NCBI RefSeq assembly: GCF_900176465.1
Contig: NZ_FWXR01000002.1
Location: 186,001-250,000, forward strand
Source of the DNA: Fulvimarina manganoxydans
GTDB taxonomy: Bacteria > Pseudomonadota > Alphaproteobacteria > Rhizobiales > Rhizobiaceae
DNA: 64,000 bases
Direction: 5' to 3'
The notes below the pieces were generated by a model, which was not told the origin of the DNA, searched no databases, and saw only the letters and a list, made by a program, of their open reading frames with translations. Shown here piece after piece: positions 29,469 to 38,141 of the stretch. The first letter of the stretch is position 1, and every line of letters begins with the position of its first letter. Position numbers and translations under genes: made by a program.

Positions 29469-30347
29469 ATGACTGACCGGTTTGCGTTGAAAGCCGAGGG
29501 CGTCAGCGCCGTCGTCAAGGCTGAAGGGGCGGAACTCGTCAGCCTGAAGGATGCTGGCGGCGACGAGCTTCTTTGGCAGGCGGGCCCGGAATGGCCGCGT
29601 CACGCGCCCGTGCTCTTCCCTGTCGTTGGCCGGCTGTCAGGCGATACCCTCCGTCATGACGGGCAAAGCTATGCGATGGGGCAGCATGGGTTCGCCCGCG
29701 ATCGCTTGTTCGAGGCGGTGGAGATCGGCGATGATCGGCTCGTGATGCGCCTTCGCGACGATGCGCAAAGCCGTGCCGTCTATCCGTTCCCCTTCATCCT
29801 CGACCTGATCTATGCGGTCGCGGGCGCAAGCCTCTCCGTGACAACCCGCGTCACCAATCCGGGCGAGACGAAGCTCGCCTGCGGCGTTGGCGCGCATCCA
29901 GGTTTTCGATGGCCGCTCGCCAACGGGGTCGCAAAGGAGCGCCATCGCATTGTCTTCGACACCCAAGAGACCGGTTCGGCCCTCGGCGTCGAGGCAGGCC
30001 TTCTCAGCGCGCCCAAGCCGCTGCCCTTCGATGGGCGTGTTCTGCCGCTTTCCGAGACGCTGTTCGAGCGGGACGCTCTTGTCATGCCGAATGTGGCGAG
30101 CCGTAGCGTCAGCTATGACGCGCTGACCGAGGCCGGGGATGTTCTCCGGTCCCTGGCGGTTTCCTGGGAGGGTTTTGGCGATCTCGGCATTTGGTCGAAG
30201 CCCGGCGGCGCGCCTTTCGTCTGTATCGAGCCCTGGTATTCGATGGCGAGCCCCGTCGATTTCGACGGCGACATTTTCGATAAGCCCGGCATATTGGTGC
30301 TCGATGCAGGGGACAGCCGCGAGTTGACCTGGCGGGTCGCTCTCTGA
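29469..30347 (+). CDS. aldose 1-epimerase-like protein (LacX type)
   Basis: 292-residue galactose-mutarotase-fold protein. Seen: GAELVSLKDAGGDELLWQAG at the N-terminus, PVLFPVVGRLSGDTLRHDG, GQHGFARD (catalytic-His region), GVGAHPGFRWPL and the C-terminal CIEPWYSMA. These match the LacX/YeaD-like branch of aldose 1-epimerases, which interconvert anomers of sugars or sugar phosphates. The start follows a GAGGGG site. Confidence 0.88.
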   Translation: MTDRFALKAEGVSAVVKAEGAELVSLKDAGGDELLWQAGPEWPRHAPVLFPVVGRLSGDTLRHDGQSYAMGQHGFARDRLFEAVEIGDDRLVMRLRDDAQSRAVYPFPFILDLIYAVAGASLSVTTRVTNPGETKLACGVGAHPGFRWPLANGVAKERHRIVFDTQETGSALGVEAGLLSAPKPLPFDGRVLPLSETLFERDALVMPNVASRSVSYDALTEAGDVLRSLAVSWEGFGDLGIWSKPGGAPFVCIEPWYSMASPVDFDGDIFDKPGILVLDAGDSRELTWRVAL

Positions 30348-30531
30348 ACCGCTTTCGCTCGCCCCGGCCGAATAGGGCTCTCGGCCCTTTCGAAGGCGGG
30401 GGGAATCCGCGAGGCCTTGAGCGTTCTCGCCTCCTCGCATGCCAAACCTTTGACGTCGAAGGATCGGGCGATAGCTCCTTTCGTCCGATGCGCCCAGGAC
30501 GGTGCGTTGCGAAGGGATCGAGAGAGAGCGA

Positions 30532-31350
30532 ATGACAGCGCAGGACGAGGGGCATTCGAAGGCGAAAGAGCGTCGGCATCGCTCCACGGTCGCGCGATTG
30601 AGCTTTCGTCTCCGCCGCCTTTACCATGGCAATCGCCCCAAGGCCTTACGGTTTCAAATCGTCGTCCTGTTCGTCGATCTCGCCATCATTGCGCTGTTCG
30701 TAGTGACGCCGGTCATCCGCGACACGGACTATTATCTGACGATCGACTATACGGTCGCGGCCATATTGAGCATCGATCTCCTGGCTCGCGCCTTTGCGGC
30801 GCGCGAGTTTCTGAGATGGCTGCGACAACCCTTCGTCCTCATCGACATCTTCATTCTGATCACGCTGCTCTGGCCCTATACCTTCATCAATTTCGGGTTT
30901 CTGCGTATCGTTCGGCTCTGGGCCCTGTCGCAAAGCGGCAATCTCTGGCGTCCCTTGCGCCGCTCCCATTGGGCCGAATACGAGCTGGCCCTGAAAGCCG
31001 TGGTCAATCTCGTCACCTTCCTTTTTCTGGCTACGGGCTTCATCTACACCTTCTTCTTTCGCGAAGGCTCGGGCATCGAGGGCTATCTCGACGCCCTTTA
31101 TTTCACCGTCGCCTCGGTCACCACCACCGGCTATGGCGACATCACGCTGGACGGGCCAGGCGGCAAACTGACCTCCATCGTGATCATGATCATCGGGATA
31201 TCGCTCTTCGTGCAGCTTGCCCAAGCGATTTTCAAACCGCCGAAAGTCCATCATCAATGCCCCCAATGCGGGCTTCAGCGGCATGATCCCGACGCGGTCC
31301 ATTGCAAGGCTTGCGGCTACCAGCTGAACATTCCCGACGACGACAGCTAG
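30532..31350 (+). CDS. voltage-gated-type potassium channel with C-terminal zinc ribbon
   Basis: 272-residue ion channel. Several transmembrane helices lie between residues 40 and 235, with an S4-like segment GFLRIVRLWAL and the K+ selectivity filter TTTGYGD ending at residue 203, followed by the inner helix. The cytoplasmic C-terminus carries a zinc-ribbon pair, CPQC at 243-246 and CKAC at 258-261. Such ribbons are not a standard part of prokaryotic K+ channels and may sense metal or redox state, or mediate assembly. The ATG at 30532 follows GAGAGAG. Confidence 0.9.
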   Translation: MTAQDEGHSKAKERRHRSTVARLSFRLRRLYHGNRPKALRFQIVVLFVDLAIIALFVVTPVIRDTDYYLTIDYTVAAILSIDLLARAFAAREFLRWLRQPFVLIDIFILITLLWPYTFINFGFLRIVRLWALSQSGNLWRPLRRSHWAEYELALKAVVNLVTFLFLATGFIYTFFFREGSGIEGYLDALYFTVASVTTTGYGDITLDGPGGKLTSIVIMIIGISLFVQLAQAIFKPPKVHHQCPQCGLQRHDPDAVHCKACGYQLNIPDDDS

Positions 31351-31558
31351 GCACGTGATCTCGTTCCGGGCTGTCGGCTTTCCCACGCCTTTGGCTGTTC
31401 TTCGGCTTTTGAATGGGGACGGGCGCCGGTGTAACGACGCCGGCACAACCGCATTGCAATCTTCCAAGGATATTTGTATTATCGCATCATGATCGAACGC
31501 GCATGGTGAAAGCATGGCGTTCCGTTGGTGCGAACGACTCCGGGGGAAGGTCGCCAGA

Positions 31559-32284
31559 ATGGGCCAGAGCGTGACGTTCGATCTTCGACGCCGGCTGATA
31601 GCCGAGGGTCTTGGTACGGCCTTCCTGGTCGCGGCCGTGGTCGGTTCGGGCATCATGGCTGAGCGCTTGACGTCGGATACAGGACTTGCGCTTCTGGCCA
31701 ACACCATTCCGACGGGTGCGATCCTCGTCGTTCTGATAACGGTGTTCGGTCCGATATCGGGGGCACATTTCAATCCGGCCGTGACCTTCGTCATGGCCCT
31801 GCGCGGTGCGATTGGCCGCGACGCGGCGCTTGCCTATGGATCGGCCCAGATCGTTGGCGGCCTGTTGGGCACGATCGCAGCTCACCTCATGTTCGAGCTA
31901 CCGATCCTCGATCTGTCGGCTCACGCCAGAACGGGGGCCGCGCAATGGTGGGCCGAGATCGTCGCGACGTTCGGGCTCGTTGGCTTCATTCTCGGCGGTT
32001 TGCGTTTTGCGCCGAGCTCGATCCCCTGGCTGGTCGGCCTCTATATTACGAGCGCCTATTGGTTCACCGCCTCGACGAGCTTCGCCAATCCGGCGGTCGC
32101 GATCGCCCGAGCCTTCACCAATACGTTCTCCGGCATTCGGCCGCTCGACGTACCGGCGTTCGTCGCAGCTCAATTCGTCGGTGCGTTTCTCGCCTTCTTC
32201 CTTTTCGAATGGCTGTTCAATCCGGGCCAGCAGCTCACCATACGCGGCGCGATGATGAAAACCGATGAGCGAGCCGTCGATTGA
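31559..32284 (+). CDS. aqpS: aquaporin-family channel, probably AqpS-type arsenite exit channel
   Basis: 241-residue MIP/aquaporin with six helices and two NPA half-helices: HFNPAVTF and FANPAVAIAR. The start at 31559 has GGGAAGG upstream; a longer frame exists. It is followed after 45 nt by arsC. In Sinorhizobium meliloti an aquaglyceroporin, AqpS, replaces the arsenite pump: ArsC makes arsenite, which leaves by facilitated diffusion through AqpS. The gene pairing suggests the same here; the family itself also includes water and glycerol channels. Confidence 0.8.
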   Translation: MGQSVTFDLRRRLIAEGLGTAFLVAAVVGSGIMAERLTSDTGLALLANTIPTGAILVVLITVFGPISGAHFNPAVTFVMALRGAIGRDAALAYGSAQIVGGLLGTIAAHLMFELPILDLSAHARTGAAQWWAEIVATFGLVGFILGGLRFAPSSIPWLVGLYITSAYWFTASTSFANPAVAIARAFTNTFSGIRPLDVPAFVAAQFVGAFLAFFLFEWLFNPGQQLTIRGAMMKTDERAVD

Positions 32285-32329
32285 GCGGCTGAGAACCAGC
32301 GACGCCTTATCGTTTCCCAGGGAGATTTC

Positions 32330-32743
32330 ATGCCCACCACCATTTATCACAACCCGAATTGCGGCACCTCGCGCAATGTCCTCGCCATGCTGCGGCAGGC
32401 CGGCGAAGATCCTGAGGTTATCGAATATTTGAAGAACCCGCCGAGCCGGGACCTCTTGCAGCAGCTTCTCGACATGATGGGTCTCACGCCGCGCGAAATC
32501 CTGCGCGAGAAGGGAACACCCTATCACGAGCTCGGTCTCGGCGATCCGAAGCTCTCGGACGACGAACTCCTCTCTGCGATGATGGAGCATCCGATCCTCA
32601 TCAATCGGCCGATCGTCGTAACCGACAAAGGCGCCGCCCTCTGCCGTCCGTCCGAGGCCGTGATGGCGCTGCTGCCGGAGGGCGCGGTCGGCCTTTATAC
32701 CAAGGAGGATGGCGAGGTCGTCGGTTCAGCGTCGAAGGATTGA
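32330..32743 (+). CDS. arsC: glutaredoxin-dependent arsenate reductase
   Basis: 137-residue ArsC of the glutaredoxin-coupled type. The catalytic cysteine lies in NPNCGTSRNVL near residue 12, with EYLKNPPSRDLL and the arginine-bearing HPILINRPIVVT, all standard for the family. It reduces arsenate to arsenite using glutathione and glutaredoxin. GGGAG lies upstream of the ATG. Forms a pair with the aquaporin gene; no arsR repressor gene is adjacent. Confidence 0.95.
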   Translation: MPTTIYHNPNCGTSRNVLAMLRQAGEDPEVIEYLKNPPSRDLLQQLLDMMGLTPREILREKGTPYHELGLGDPKLSDDELLSAMMEHPILINRPIVVTDKGAALCRPSEAVMALLPEGAVGLYTKEDGEVVGSASKD

Positions 32744-33021
32744 GCTTCTCGGCGCACCAGCCGCCGCGCGATGCGCTTGTCGAGTGGCAAGCGCTCAGGA
32801 TCGGCAAAGCTCGGCCTCGGGCGTGCGGTTGCCGGATGCCCGGCCGTTGTAGCTCTGCATCTCATCCGGCGTTGCCGGTCGGCAACGCCATCCATCGCGC
32901 CTCCGATGTTCCTTTTCGCGGTTGCGAGCACGGGAGTATCCGCAAGGCCCTGATTTGAAAGATGGCAGCAAGTGTAACGGTTTCTTAAGGCTTGCGGCGG
33001 ACTGACGTTGGAGGGCGCGCG

Positions 33022-33038
33022 TTAACCATTCGTTAACC
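33022..33038. promoter_or_regulatory. full CtrA-binding box
   Basis: TTAACCATTCGTTAACC matches the alphaproteobacterial CtrA consensus TTAA-N7-TTAAC exactly. It lies about 83 nt upstream of the ParA-like gene, a position suited to promoter control. The rest of the 377-base gap 32744-33120 shows nothing else I can name. Confidence 0.7.
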
Positions 33039-33120
33039 ATCTCGGGCGGAAATGCTGGCTGACGAGAGGGCGCTGAGCGTCGTCTCAAGCCAATGATTTC
33101 GCAAGGAAAACGAGCTCGAT

Positions 33121-33837
33121 ATGGTGCCTGTTCTGACGATTGGGTCGCTAAAGGCCTCCGGCGCGACGACGCTTGCCATGACTCTGGCCGCCGTGGTCTG
33201 CGGCGCCGACATTCCGGTGACGCTCATCGATGCGGCGCGCGATCCCGACGCTGCCGACTGGGCCGAGAAGCGCCAACTCTCCGCTCGCCTCCGGATCGTG
33301 CGCGCCTGTGACCCGATCGAGATCGAACGTCTGGTGCGCGGTGCTCGCCGGCGCGGCGAGGCGGCGATCGTTGATGCGGGCACCGATCCCGAGACTTTGC
33401 TGTCCTCCAGCCGGCTTGCCGATCAAACGCTCATTCCGGTCCGCTTCTCGCCGCTCTCGGCCTTCGCGGCGGTTGCGACCGACCGGCTGCTCGCCGCTGA
33501 CGAGACGAACGGGCGTCCGGGCCGCACCCGCGCCTTTGTGGCGAGCGCCGTGACGCCGATCCCAAGCCGCGTCGCCCGCGCTGTCGAAGATCTGATCCTT
33601 GCGAGCCCGACGCCGCGTCTGCCGGTCGGCCTTTCCTTAAGGGCGGCCTTCGAGGCGCCTTTCCTCAATGGCGGTAGCCTGTTCACACTGGGCGACGACG
33701 AAGCGCCCGGCCTTGACCGCGCTCGCGCCGAAGCGGCGATGCTGGCTTATGAAGTCGGTCTCCTCGGCCCGAAGAAGGTCAATCTCAACCCGGTGAGCGA
33801 ACCCGCCAGGCCTCTCCGCCGTCCCCTCGCGGCTTAA
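33121..33837 (+). CDS. ParA/VirC1-like ATPase with degenerate P-loop
   Basis: 238-residue protein laid out like a ParA/MinD-family ATPase: N-terminal strand PVLTIGSLKASGATTLAMTL where the deviant Walker A loop should be, then VTLIDAARDPDAADW, AAIVDAGTDPETLL (Walker B position) and ADQTLIPVRFSPLSAFAAV. The family loop is KGGxGKT; here it reads KASGATT, one residue shorter and with the P-loop lysine replaced by alanine, so nucleotide binding or hydrolysis may be altered. Resemblance is closest to VirC1-type proteins. A full CtrA box upstream points to cell-cycle control. Function is inferred only from fold. Confidence 0.75.
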   Translation: MVPVLTIGSLKASGATTLAMTLAAVVCGADIPVTLIDAARDPDAADWAEKRQLSARLRIVRACDPIEIERLVRGARRRGEAAIVDAGTDPETLLSSSRLADQTLIPVRFSPLSAFAAVATDRLLAADETNGRPGRTRAFVASAVTPIPSRVARAVEDLILASPTPRLPVGLSLRAAFEAPFLNGGSLFTLGDDEAPGLDRARAEAAMLAYEVGLLGPKKVNLNPVSEPARPLRRPLAA

Positions 33838-34081
33838 AATCTTAAGGGAAAAGCGGCAGCAGGCGTCGTGCCAGCGCGCGGTACGCGAACGATGTGCCAC
33901 ATCCAGGCGTCGGCGAACGATCGCCTGGATACTGGTCTTCAAACGCGCTGGCTGACGTTCGGTTGGCCGGAGAAAATCATTAGCAAATCGCGAATTTCAG
34001 GCAAGCTGATTGTTGTTGCTTCCAGCTTGTCGTTACGTACACCTTTGGATAAATCTTTCGCTTCGGGGAGGATACGGTAAG

Positions 34082-34110
34082 CGCGGAGCAGACCGGGAAT
34101 CCGCTCCGCG
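34082..34110 (+). promoter_or_regulatory. leader hairpin before the first metalloprotease gene
   Basis: Perfect 8-bp stem CGCGGAGC/GCTCCGCG with a 13-nt loop, ending 18 nt before the start codon. It would sit just 5' of the ribosome-binding region in the mRNA and could affect translation. Confidence 0.35.
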
Positions 34111-34128
34111 AACCCTCCAGAGGCATTT

Positions 34129-35919
34129 ATGGGGAAAGCGCTTTCTTACGATCTTTCGACGACGCCTGACGTTCTGCGTCCGATCGTTGGCAACATGAAG
34201 TGGGACAATTCCGGCGCCGCGCCGCATGTCACCTTCAATATCGTTCAGCTCAGCAATGCTGCCGAACTGGAGCGTTTCAACGCGCTCATCGTTGATCCCA
34301 ACAATGCCGATCAGAAGCCGATGGACGCCGATCTTCCGGCGTCATTCGTCACCGATATTCAGTATTCGATTGCGATTTTCCAGGAATTCATCAATCTCAG
34401 TATCGCGTTGACCGACGACATCAACGCCGATTACTTGATGGGCCAGGATAACAACGCCAACAGTCTTGGCGTGACGACCAATCCGTCGGGCGCGCAGAGC
34501 TTCTGGGCGGTGAATATCAATGCCCCGAACCACCTTGCGACGCCTGAGCTCGGTGGTGGTGGCGACCGGCTCGAGACGATCCTCCATGAGATCGGTCATT
34601 CGCTGAACCTCAACCATCCGCATGGTGCCGATTCGGGATCGACCTCGACCGGGCTCGATCAGTATCAGCAGGTCGCGCCCTATCAGTGGCATCAGACCAT
34701 CATGTCCTACACGCCGCCCCCCAATGTCGTCCTCGGCGAAGACGGTCCGGGGTCTGAATTCGGCCGGGCCCTGACGCCGATGGCGCTGGATATCGCTGCG
34801 CTTCAGCAGATCTACGGCGCGAACATGACGACCCGCGCGGGCAACTCGACCTATACGCTGACCGATGCCGGCACGACGGCTATCGACACGTCGGGCGACA
34901 CGATCTCTGTCGGGCGCGCTTATTACGGCATCTGGGATACGGGCGGTAACGACACGATCCAATATTCAGGGACGAGCCGGGCGCTCATCCAGCTCTCGGA
35001 GGCAACGCTGACCACGGCACCAGGCGCCGATGTCAACGCCCTCGTTGCCGATGTCCAGGCGTCGAAGGGTTGGTCCACGCTGTCCGCTGAAGCCCAGAAC
35101 GAGATTGCGAGCGGGACCGGTCAGGCCGGCGGCTTCTTCTCTTCGCTTCTGAACGAGGCCGGAACCCGCATCCAGGGCGGCTTTTCGATCGCGAAGGGGG
35201 CAACCATCGAGAACGCGATCGGCGGCTCGGGCAACGACATCCTGATCGGCAACGGCGCGGCCAATCGCCTGATCGGAAATGACGGCGACGACACGCTGAT
35301 CGGCGGCGGCGGCAAGGACGTGATGATCGGCGGCGGCGGCAATGACGAGTTCCGTGGCGGGACCGAGACCGACGGGGCCATCATCGCCGTTGCAAGGGCG
35401 AGCGCTCAGGTAACCTATAACGGTTCCGGCAATGGTTCGGTCACCTCGGCTGCCGGCACCGACGCATTCGCGTCCGTGGAGCGATTGATTTTCACCGACG
35501 AAGGCGTTGCCTACGATACCGGGGCCGGCGAAGTGGCGGGCGTCGTCTTCCGCACCTATCAGGCGGCCTATAACCGCGCGCCCGACGAACCGGGCCTCGG
35601 TTTCTGGATCAATGCGGCCGACAAGGGGATGTCCTTCGCCGAAGTGGCGGCGGGCTTCATCCGCTCGTCGGAATTCGCAACGGCTTATGGCAACGATCCG
35701 ACGAACCAGACCTATGTCTCCAAGCTCTACGAGAACATTCTCGGCCGGGCAGGCGAACAGGCCGGCATCAGCTTCTGGGAAGGCAAACTCGCTGAGGGCG
35801 CGACCCGGGAAACGGTGCTCTACACCTTCGCAGAAGCCTCCGAGAATCTCGACCGGACGGCGGCGGCCATCGCAAATGGCGTGGTCTACGATCTTGTCGC
35901 GGACAACGTCTTCGCCTGA
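34129..35919 (+). CDS. secreted M10-type metalloprotease with RTX repeats and DUF4214 tail
   Basis: 596-residue serralysin-like protein. The zinc motif HEIGHSLNLNHP is at 153-164, with Asn where the family has Gly; the Met-turn is MSYTPPP. Glycine-rich Ca-binding RTX nonapeptides occur at about 364-405 (GGSGNDILIGNG, GNDGDDTLIGGGG). The C-terminal 140 residues form a DUF4214 domain (YQAAYNRAPDEPGLGFWI, KLYENILGRAGEQAG). No N-terminal signal peptide, consistent with type I secretion by a C-terminal signal; no secretion genes are in the window. A paralogue on the opposite strand is at 41379-43475. Confidence 0.88.
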   Translation: MGKALSYDLSTTPDVLRPIVGNMKWDNSGAAPHVTFNIVQLSNAAELERFNALIVDPNNADQKPMDADLPASFVTDIQYSIAIFQEFINLSIALTDDINADYLMGQDNNANSLGVTTNPSGAQSFWAVNINAPNHLATPELGGGGDRLETILHEIGHSLNLNHPHGADSGSTSTGLDQYQQVAPYQWHQTIMSYTPPPNVVLGEDGPGSEFGRALTPMALDIAALQQIYGANMTTRAGNSTYTLTDAGTTAIDTSGDTISVGRAYYGIWDTGGNDTIQYSGTSRALIQLSEATLTTAPGADVNALVADVQASKGWSTLSAEAQNEIASGTGQAGGFFSSLLNEAGTRIQGGFSIAKGATIENAIGGSGNDILIGNGAANRLIGNDGDDTLIGGGGKDVMIGGGGNDEFRGGTETDGAIIAVARASAQVTYNGSGNGSVTSAAGTDAFASVERLIFTDEGVAYDTGAGEVAGVVFRTYQAAYNRAPDEPGLGFWINAADKGMSFAEVAAGFIRSSEFATAYGNDPTNQTYVSKLYENILGRAGEQAGISFWEGKLAEGATRETVLYTFAEASENLDRTAAAIANGVVYDLVADNVFA

Positions 35920-35947
35920 TCTGTCTTAAGCTTCTCTGATTCGATCC

Positions 35948-35979
35948 AAAGGCCGGTGCACCATGCGCCGGCCTTTTTT
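35948..35979 (+). terminator. rho-independent terminator of the first metalloprotease gene
   Basis: Stem AAAGGCCGG/CCGGCCTTT with an 11-nt loop and a run of six T, 28 nt after the stop codon. Confidence 0.85.
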
Positions 35980-36100
35980 GCGACCGTCTCGACGAAGCAC
36001 GTGTCACGCTGACGACCGACACGGTGAAGGGGGGCGCGATTCGACGCCGTTGACGAAGAGTGCGCAGGCGGCGGCCAGTCCCGTGCCGCCAAGGTCAGGC

Positions 36101-36153
36101 ATAAGGTGTCCGACGGGTTCAATCGGGCTCCGTATCAAAGCCCGCGTGGCGCT
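36101..36153. repeat. 53-bp palindromic intergenic repeat, copy A
   Basis: Aligns without gaps to 41108-41160 with 46 of 53 bases identical; the core is GGTGTCCGACGGGT...CGGGCTCCGTATCA. It is an imperfect hairpin. It lies in the 378-base gap 35980-36357, which also holds an inverted pair CGAAGCG (36179-36185)/CGCTTCG (36208-36214) and no gene. Confidence 0.65.
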
Positions 36154-36357
36154 TGAGCAGCTTTAAAAATCCGTATCGCGAAGCGATCAAGCGGATTTCG
36201 TATCAGGCGCTTCGAGGAGCTCGACGATGTTTACGCCGTATGCCGTTTCGCTCGGAACGGCACGGAGAGCGACAAGGCTGATCGGATCAGCAGCCGAAAC
36301 TACCCGGGTCATGACCCGGATGCGCCATTGTCATCAAAATGAGATGGAGGTGTCGGA

Positions 36358-36432
36358 TGGTGGGCGTGACAGGGATTGAACCTGTGACCCCTTCGATGTC
36401 AACGAAGTGCTCTCCCGCTGAGCTACACGCCC
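36358..36432 (-). tRNA. tRNA-Val (GAC)
   Basis: 75-nt tRNA on the minus strand including an encoded CCA. Acceptor stem GGGCGTG pairs with CACGCCC; anticodon arm CTTCG-TTGACAT-CGAAG gives anticodon GAC; T arm ACAGG-TTCAATC-CCTGT. All stems are complete. Confidence 0.97.
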
Positions 36433-36535
36433 AACCGACGTCGGCGGATAGACCATAGGGCCTCGCCGCCGTCAATAGGGTTTCGCGAGGAATTTTTCGA
36501 TGCCGGCATCGAAGCGCGAAACCCTCATCGAACGC

Positions 36536-36901
36536 TTACGCAGCGTCCGCCAGCATCTTGCCCACCTCGTCCACGAGATCGCGCAGATGGAACGGCTTCG
36601 ACAGGATCTTGGCGTCCTTCGGAGCCTTCGAATCCGGATTGAGCGCCACGGCCGCAAAACCGGTGATGAACATCACCTTGAGATCGGGATCGAGCTCGGT
36701 GGCGCGTCGCGCCAGCTCGATACCGTCCATCTCCGGCATCACGATATCGGTCAGGAGCAGAGAGAAGGGCTCCTCGCGCAGGCGCTCATAGGCGCTGCCG
36801 CCATTGTCGAAGGCGACGACCTCATAGCCGGCGCGTTCGAGCGCCTTGGCCAGAAACCGGCGCATATCGTTGTCGTCTTCGGCGAGCAGGATTTTCGTCA
36901 T
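36536..36901 (-). CDS. cpdR: cell-cycle response regulator CpdR
   Basis: 121-residue single-domain receiver with acidic residues AEDD at 7-10, phosphoacceptor Asp52 (LLLTDIVMPEMDG) and the conserved lysine in LSKPFHL. The sequence matches CpdR closely (NDMRRFLAKALERAGYEVV, FITGFAAVALNPDS). Unphosphorylated CpdR brings substrates, including CtrA in Caulobacter, to the ClpXP protease; phosphorylation through ChpT blocks this. Start at 36901 excludes an upstream in-frame extension that does not belong to the family. Next to tRNA-Val, divergent from the amidohydrolase gene. Confidence 0.95.
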   Translation of the reverse strand: MTKILLAEDDNDMRRFLAKALERAGYEVVAFDNGGSAYERLREEPFSLLLTDIVMPEMDGIELARRATELDPDLKVMFITGFAAVALNPDSKAPKDAKILSKPFHLRDLVDEVGKMLADAA

Positions 36902-37166
36902 TCCCGTTTTTTCCGCGTTCTGCCGCCGGGCAGGCCCAGCCCGGACTCCAAAAAGTGCGTTCTGTCCTATAGCAGATCGGCCCAACAAATCCTAAAGAGA
37001 ATGGACGCACGCTGAGCTTCGGCTATCTTCGCTCAAGGTTTGCGACAAGCGTGGACTTTCCGCCATGGTTTACGCTTCGCCGGTCGGTCGGTTCCGGTCC
37101 AGCGAAACGCAGAACGCCGTTGCGTGGTGATGGGTCGCAGGAGCACCCGGATCGGCAGCGGCCTAT

Positions 37167-38141
37167 ATGGGCGATCACGGAGCAGGCGGCCGAGCGTTCG
37201 CAAAGGCAGGCCAAGAGACGACGCAAGGAGACGAGATTCGGTTGGCGACGGTCCCGACAGTCATCACTGGTGATGGAGAGACGCCCGCTTTCGAGCTTTT
37301 CGAGCCGGCGGTCCCCACAACGCCCCTGGTCTTCTGCTCGCCCCATAGCGGTCGTCACTATCCGAGAAGCCTGACCGATCTCTCGAAACTCGACGCGCGC
37401 ACGATCCGGCGTTCGGAAGATCTCTTCGTCGACGAGCTGTTCGGCTTTGCGCCCGAAATCGGGGCGCCGCTCATCGCGGCGAATTTTCCCCGTGCCTTTC
37501 TCGACGTCAATCGCGAGCCCTATGAGCTCGATCAGGCGATGTTCACCGGACGGCTGCCCGATTACGCCAATACCGGCTCTCTGCGGGTCGCCGGCGGTCT
37601 TGGCACGATCCCGAAGATCGTCGCCGAGGACACCGAGATCTATCGCGCGCGGCTCGACGTGGAGGAGGGGCTGGAGCGCGTCGAAGTGTTCTATCGCAGC
37701 TTTCACGAGGCCTTGGGCGCGTTGATTGCCCGAACCAAGGCGGCGTTCGGCATGGCAATCCTCATCGACTGTCATTCCATGCCCTCCACCGTCCGCGCGC
37801 TTCCAAGCGGACGGCGCCCCGACGTCGTGATCGGGGATCGCTATGGAACCAGCGCCGCGGCCCGGCTCGTCGCCATGGCAACCTCCGGTTTTTCCGGCCT
37901 TGGCTATGATGTGATGCGCAATAAGCCTTATGCCGGAGGCTTCATCACCGAGCGATACGGTAAGCCCTCGATCGGTCAGCATGCGATCCAGATCGAGATT
38001 TCACGTTCGCTTTATTCGGACGAGGCCGAATTGCGACCCCATCAGGGCTTTGCGACCGTCCGCTCCGAACTGCGTCAGATTTTCACCCAGATGGCCTTCG
38101 ACGTGGAGCGCGAATATCTGCGGCCGCTGGCGGCTGAATAG
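37167..38141 (+). CDS. N-formylglutamate amidohydrolase
   Basis: Protein of up to 324 residues of the N-formylglutamate amidohydrolase (HutG-type) family, which releases glutamate and formate, e.g. at the end of histidine breakdown. Motifs: VFCSPHSGRHYP, RSEDLFVDELF, DVNREPYELD and ILIDCHSMPS with metal/active-site residues, and HAIQIEISRSLY. The N-terminus is uncertain: ATG 37167 gives a low-quality extension, whereas TTG 37242 with GGAG upstream would start just before the family region. No other hut genes are nearby. Confidence 0.88.
   Translation: MGDHGAGGRAFAKAGQETTQGDEIRLATVPTVITGDGETPAFELFEPAVPTTPLVFCSPHSGRHYPRSLTDLSKLDARTIRRSEDLFVDELFGFAPEIGAPLIAANFPRAFLDVNREPYELDQAMFTGRLPDYANTGSLRVAGGLGTIPKIVAEDTEIYRARLDVEEGLERVEVFYRSFHEALGALIARTKAAFGMAILIDCHSMPSTVRALPSGRRPDVVIGDRYGTSAAARLVAMATSGFSGLGYDVMRNKPYAGGFITERYGKPSIGQHAIQIEISRSLYSDEAELRPHQGFATVRSELRQIFTQMAFDVEREYLRPLAAE

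Noticed and set aside
36171-36214. Possible attachment site or integration scar beside tRNA-Val
   Set aside because: Only a short inverted pair; no integrase gene and no repeat of the tRNA 3' end nearby.
36287-36475. 62-codon minus-strand frame resembling short proteins annotated in many genomes
   Set aside because: It is the translation of tRNA-Val; the complete cloverleaf explains the sequence.
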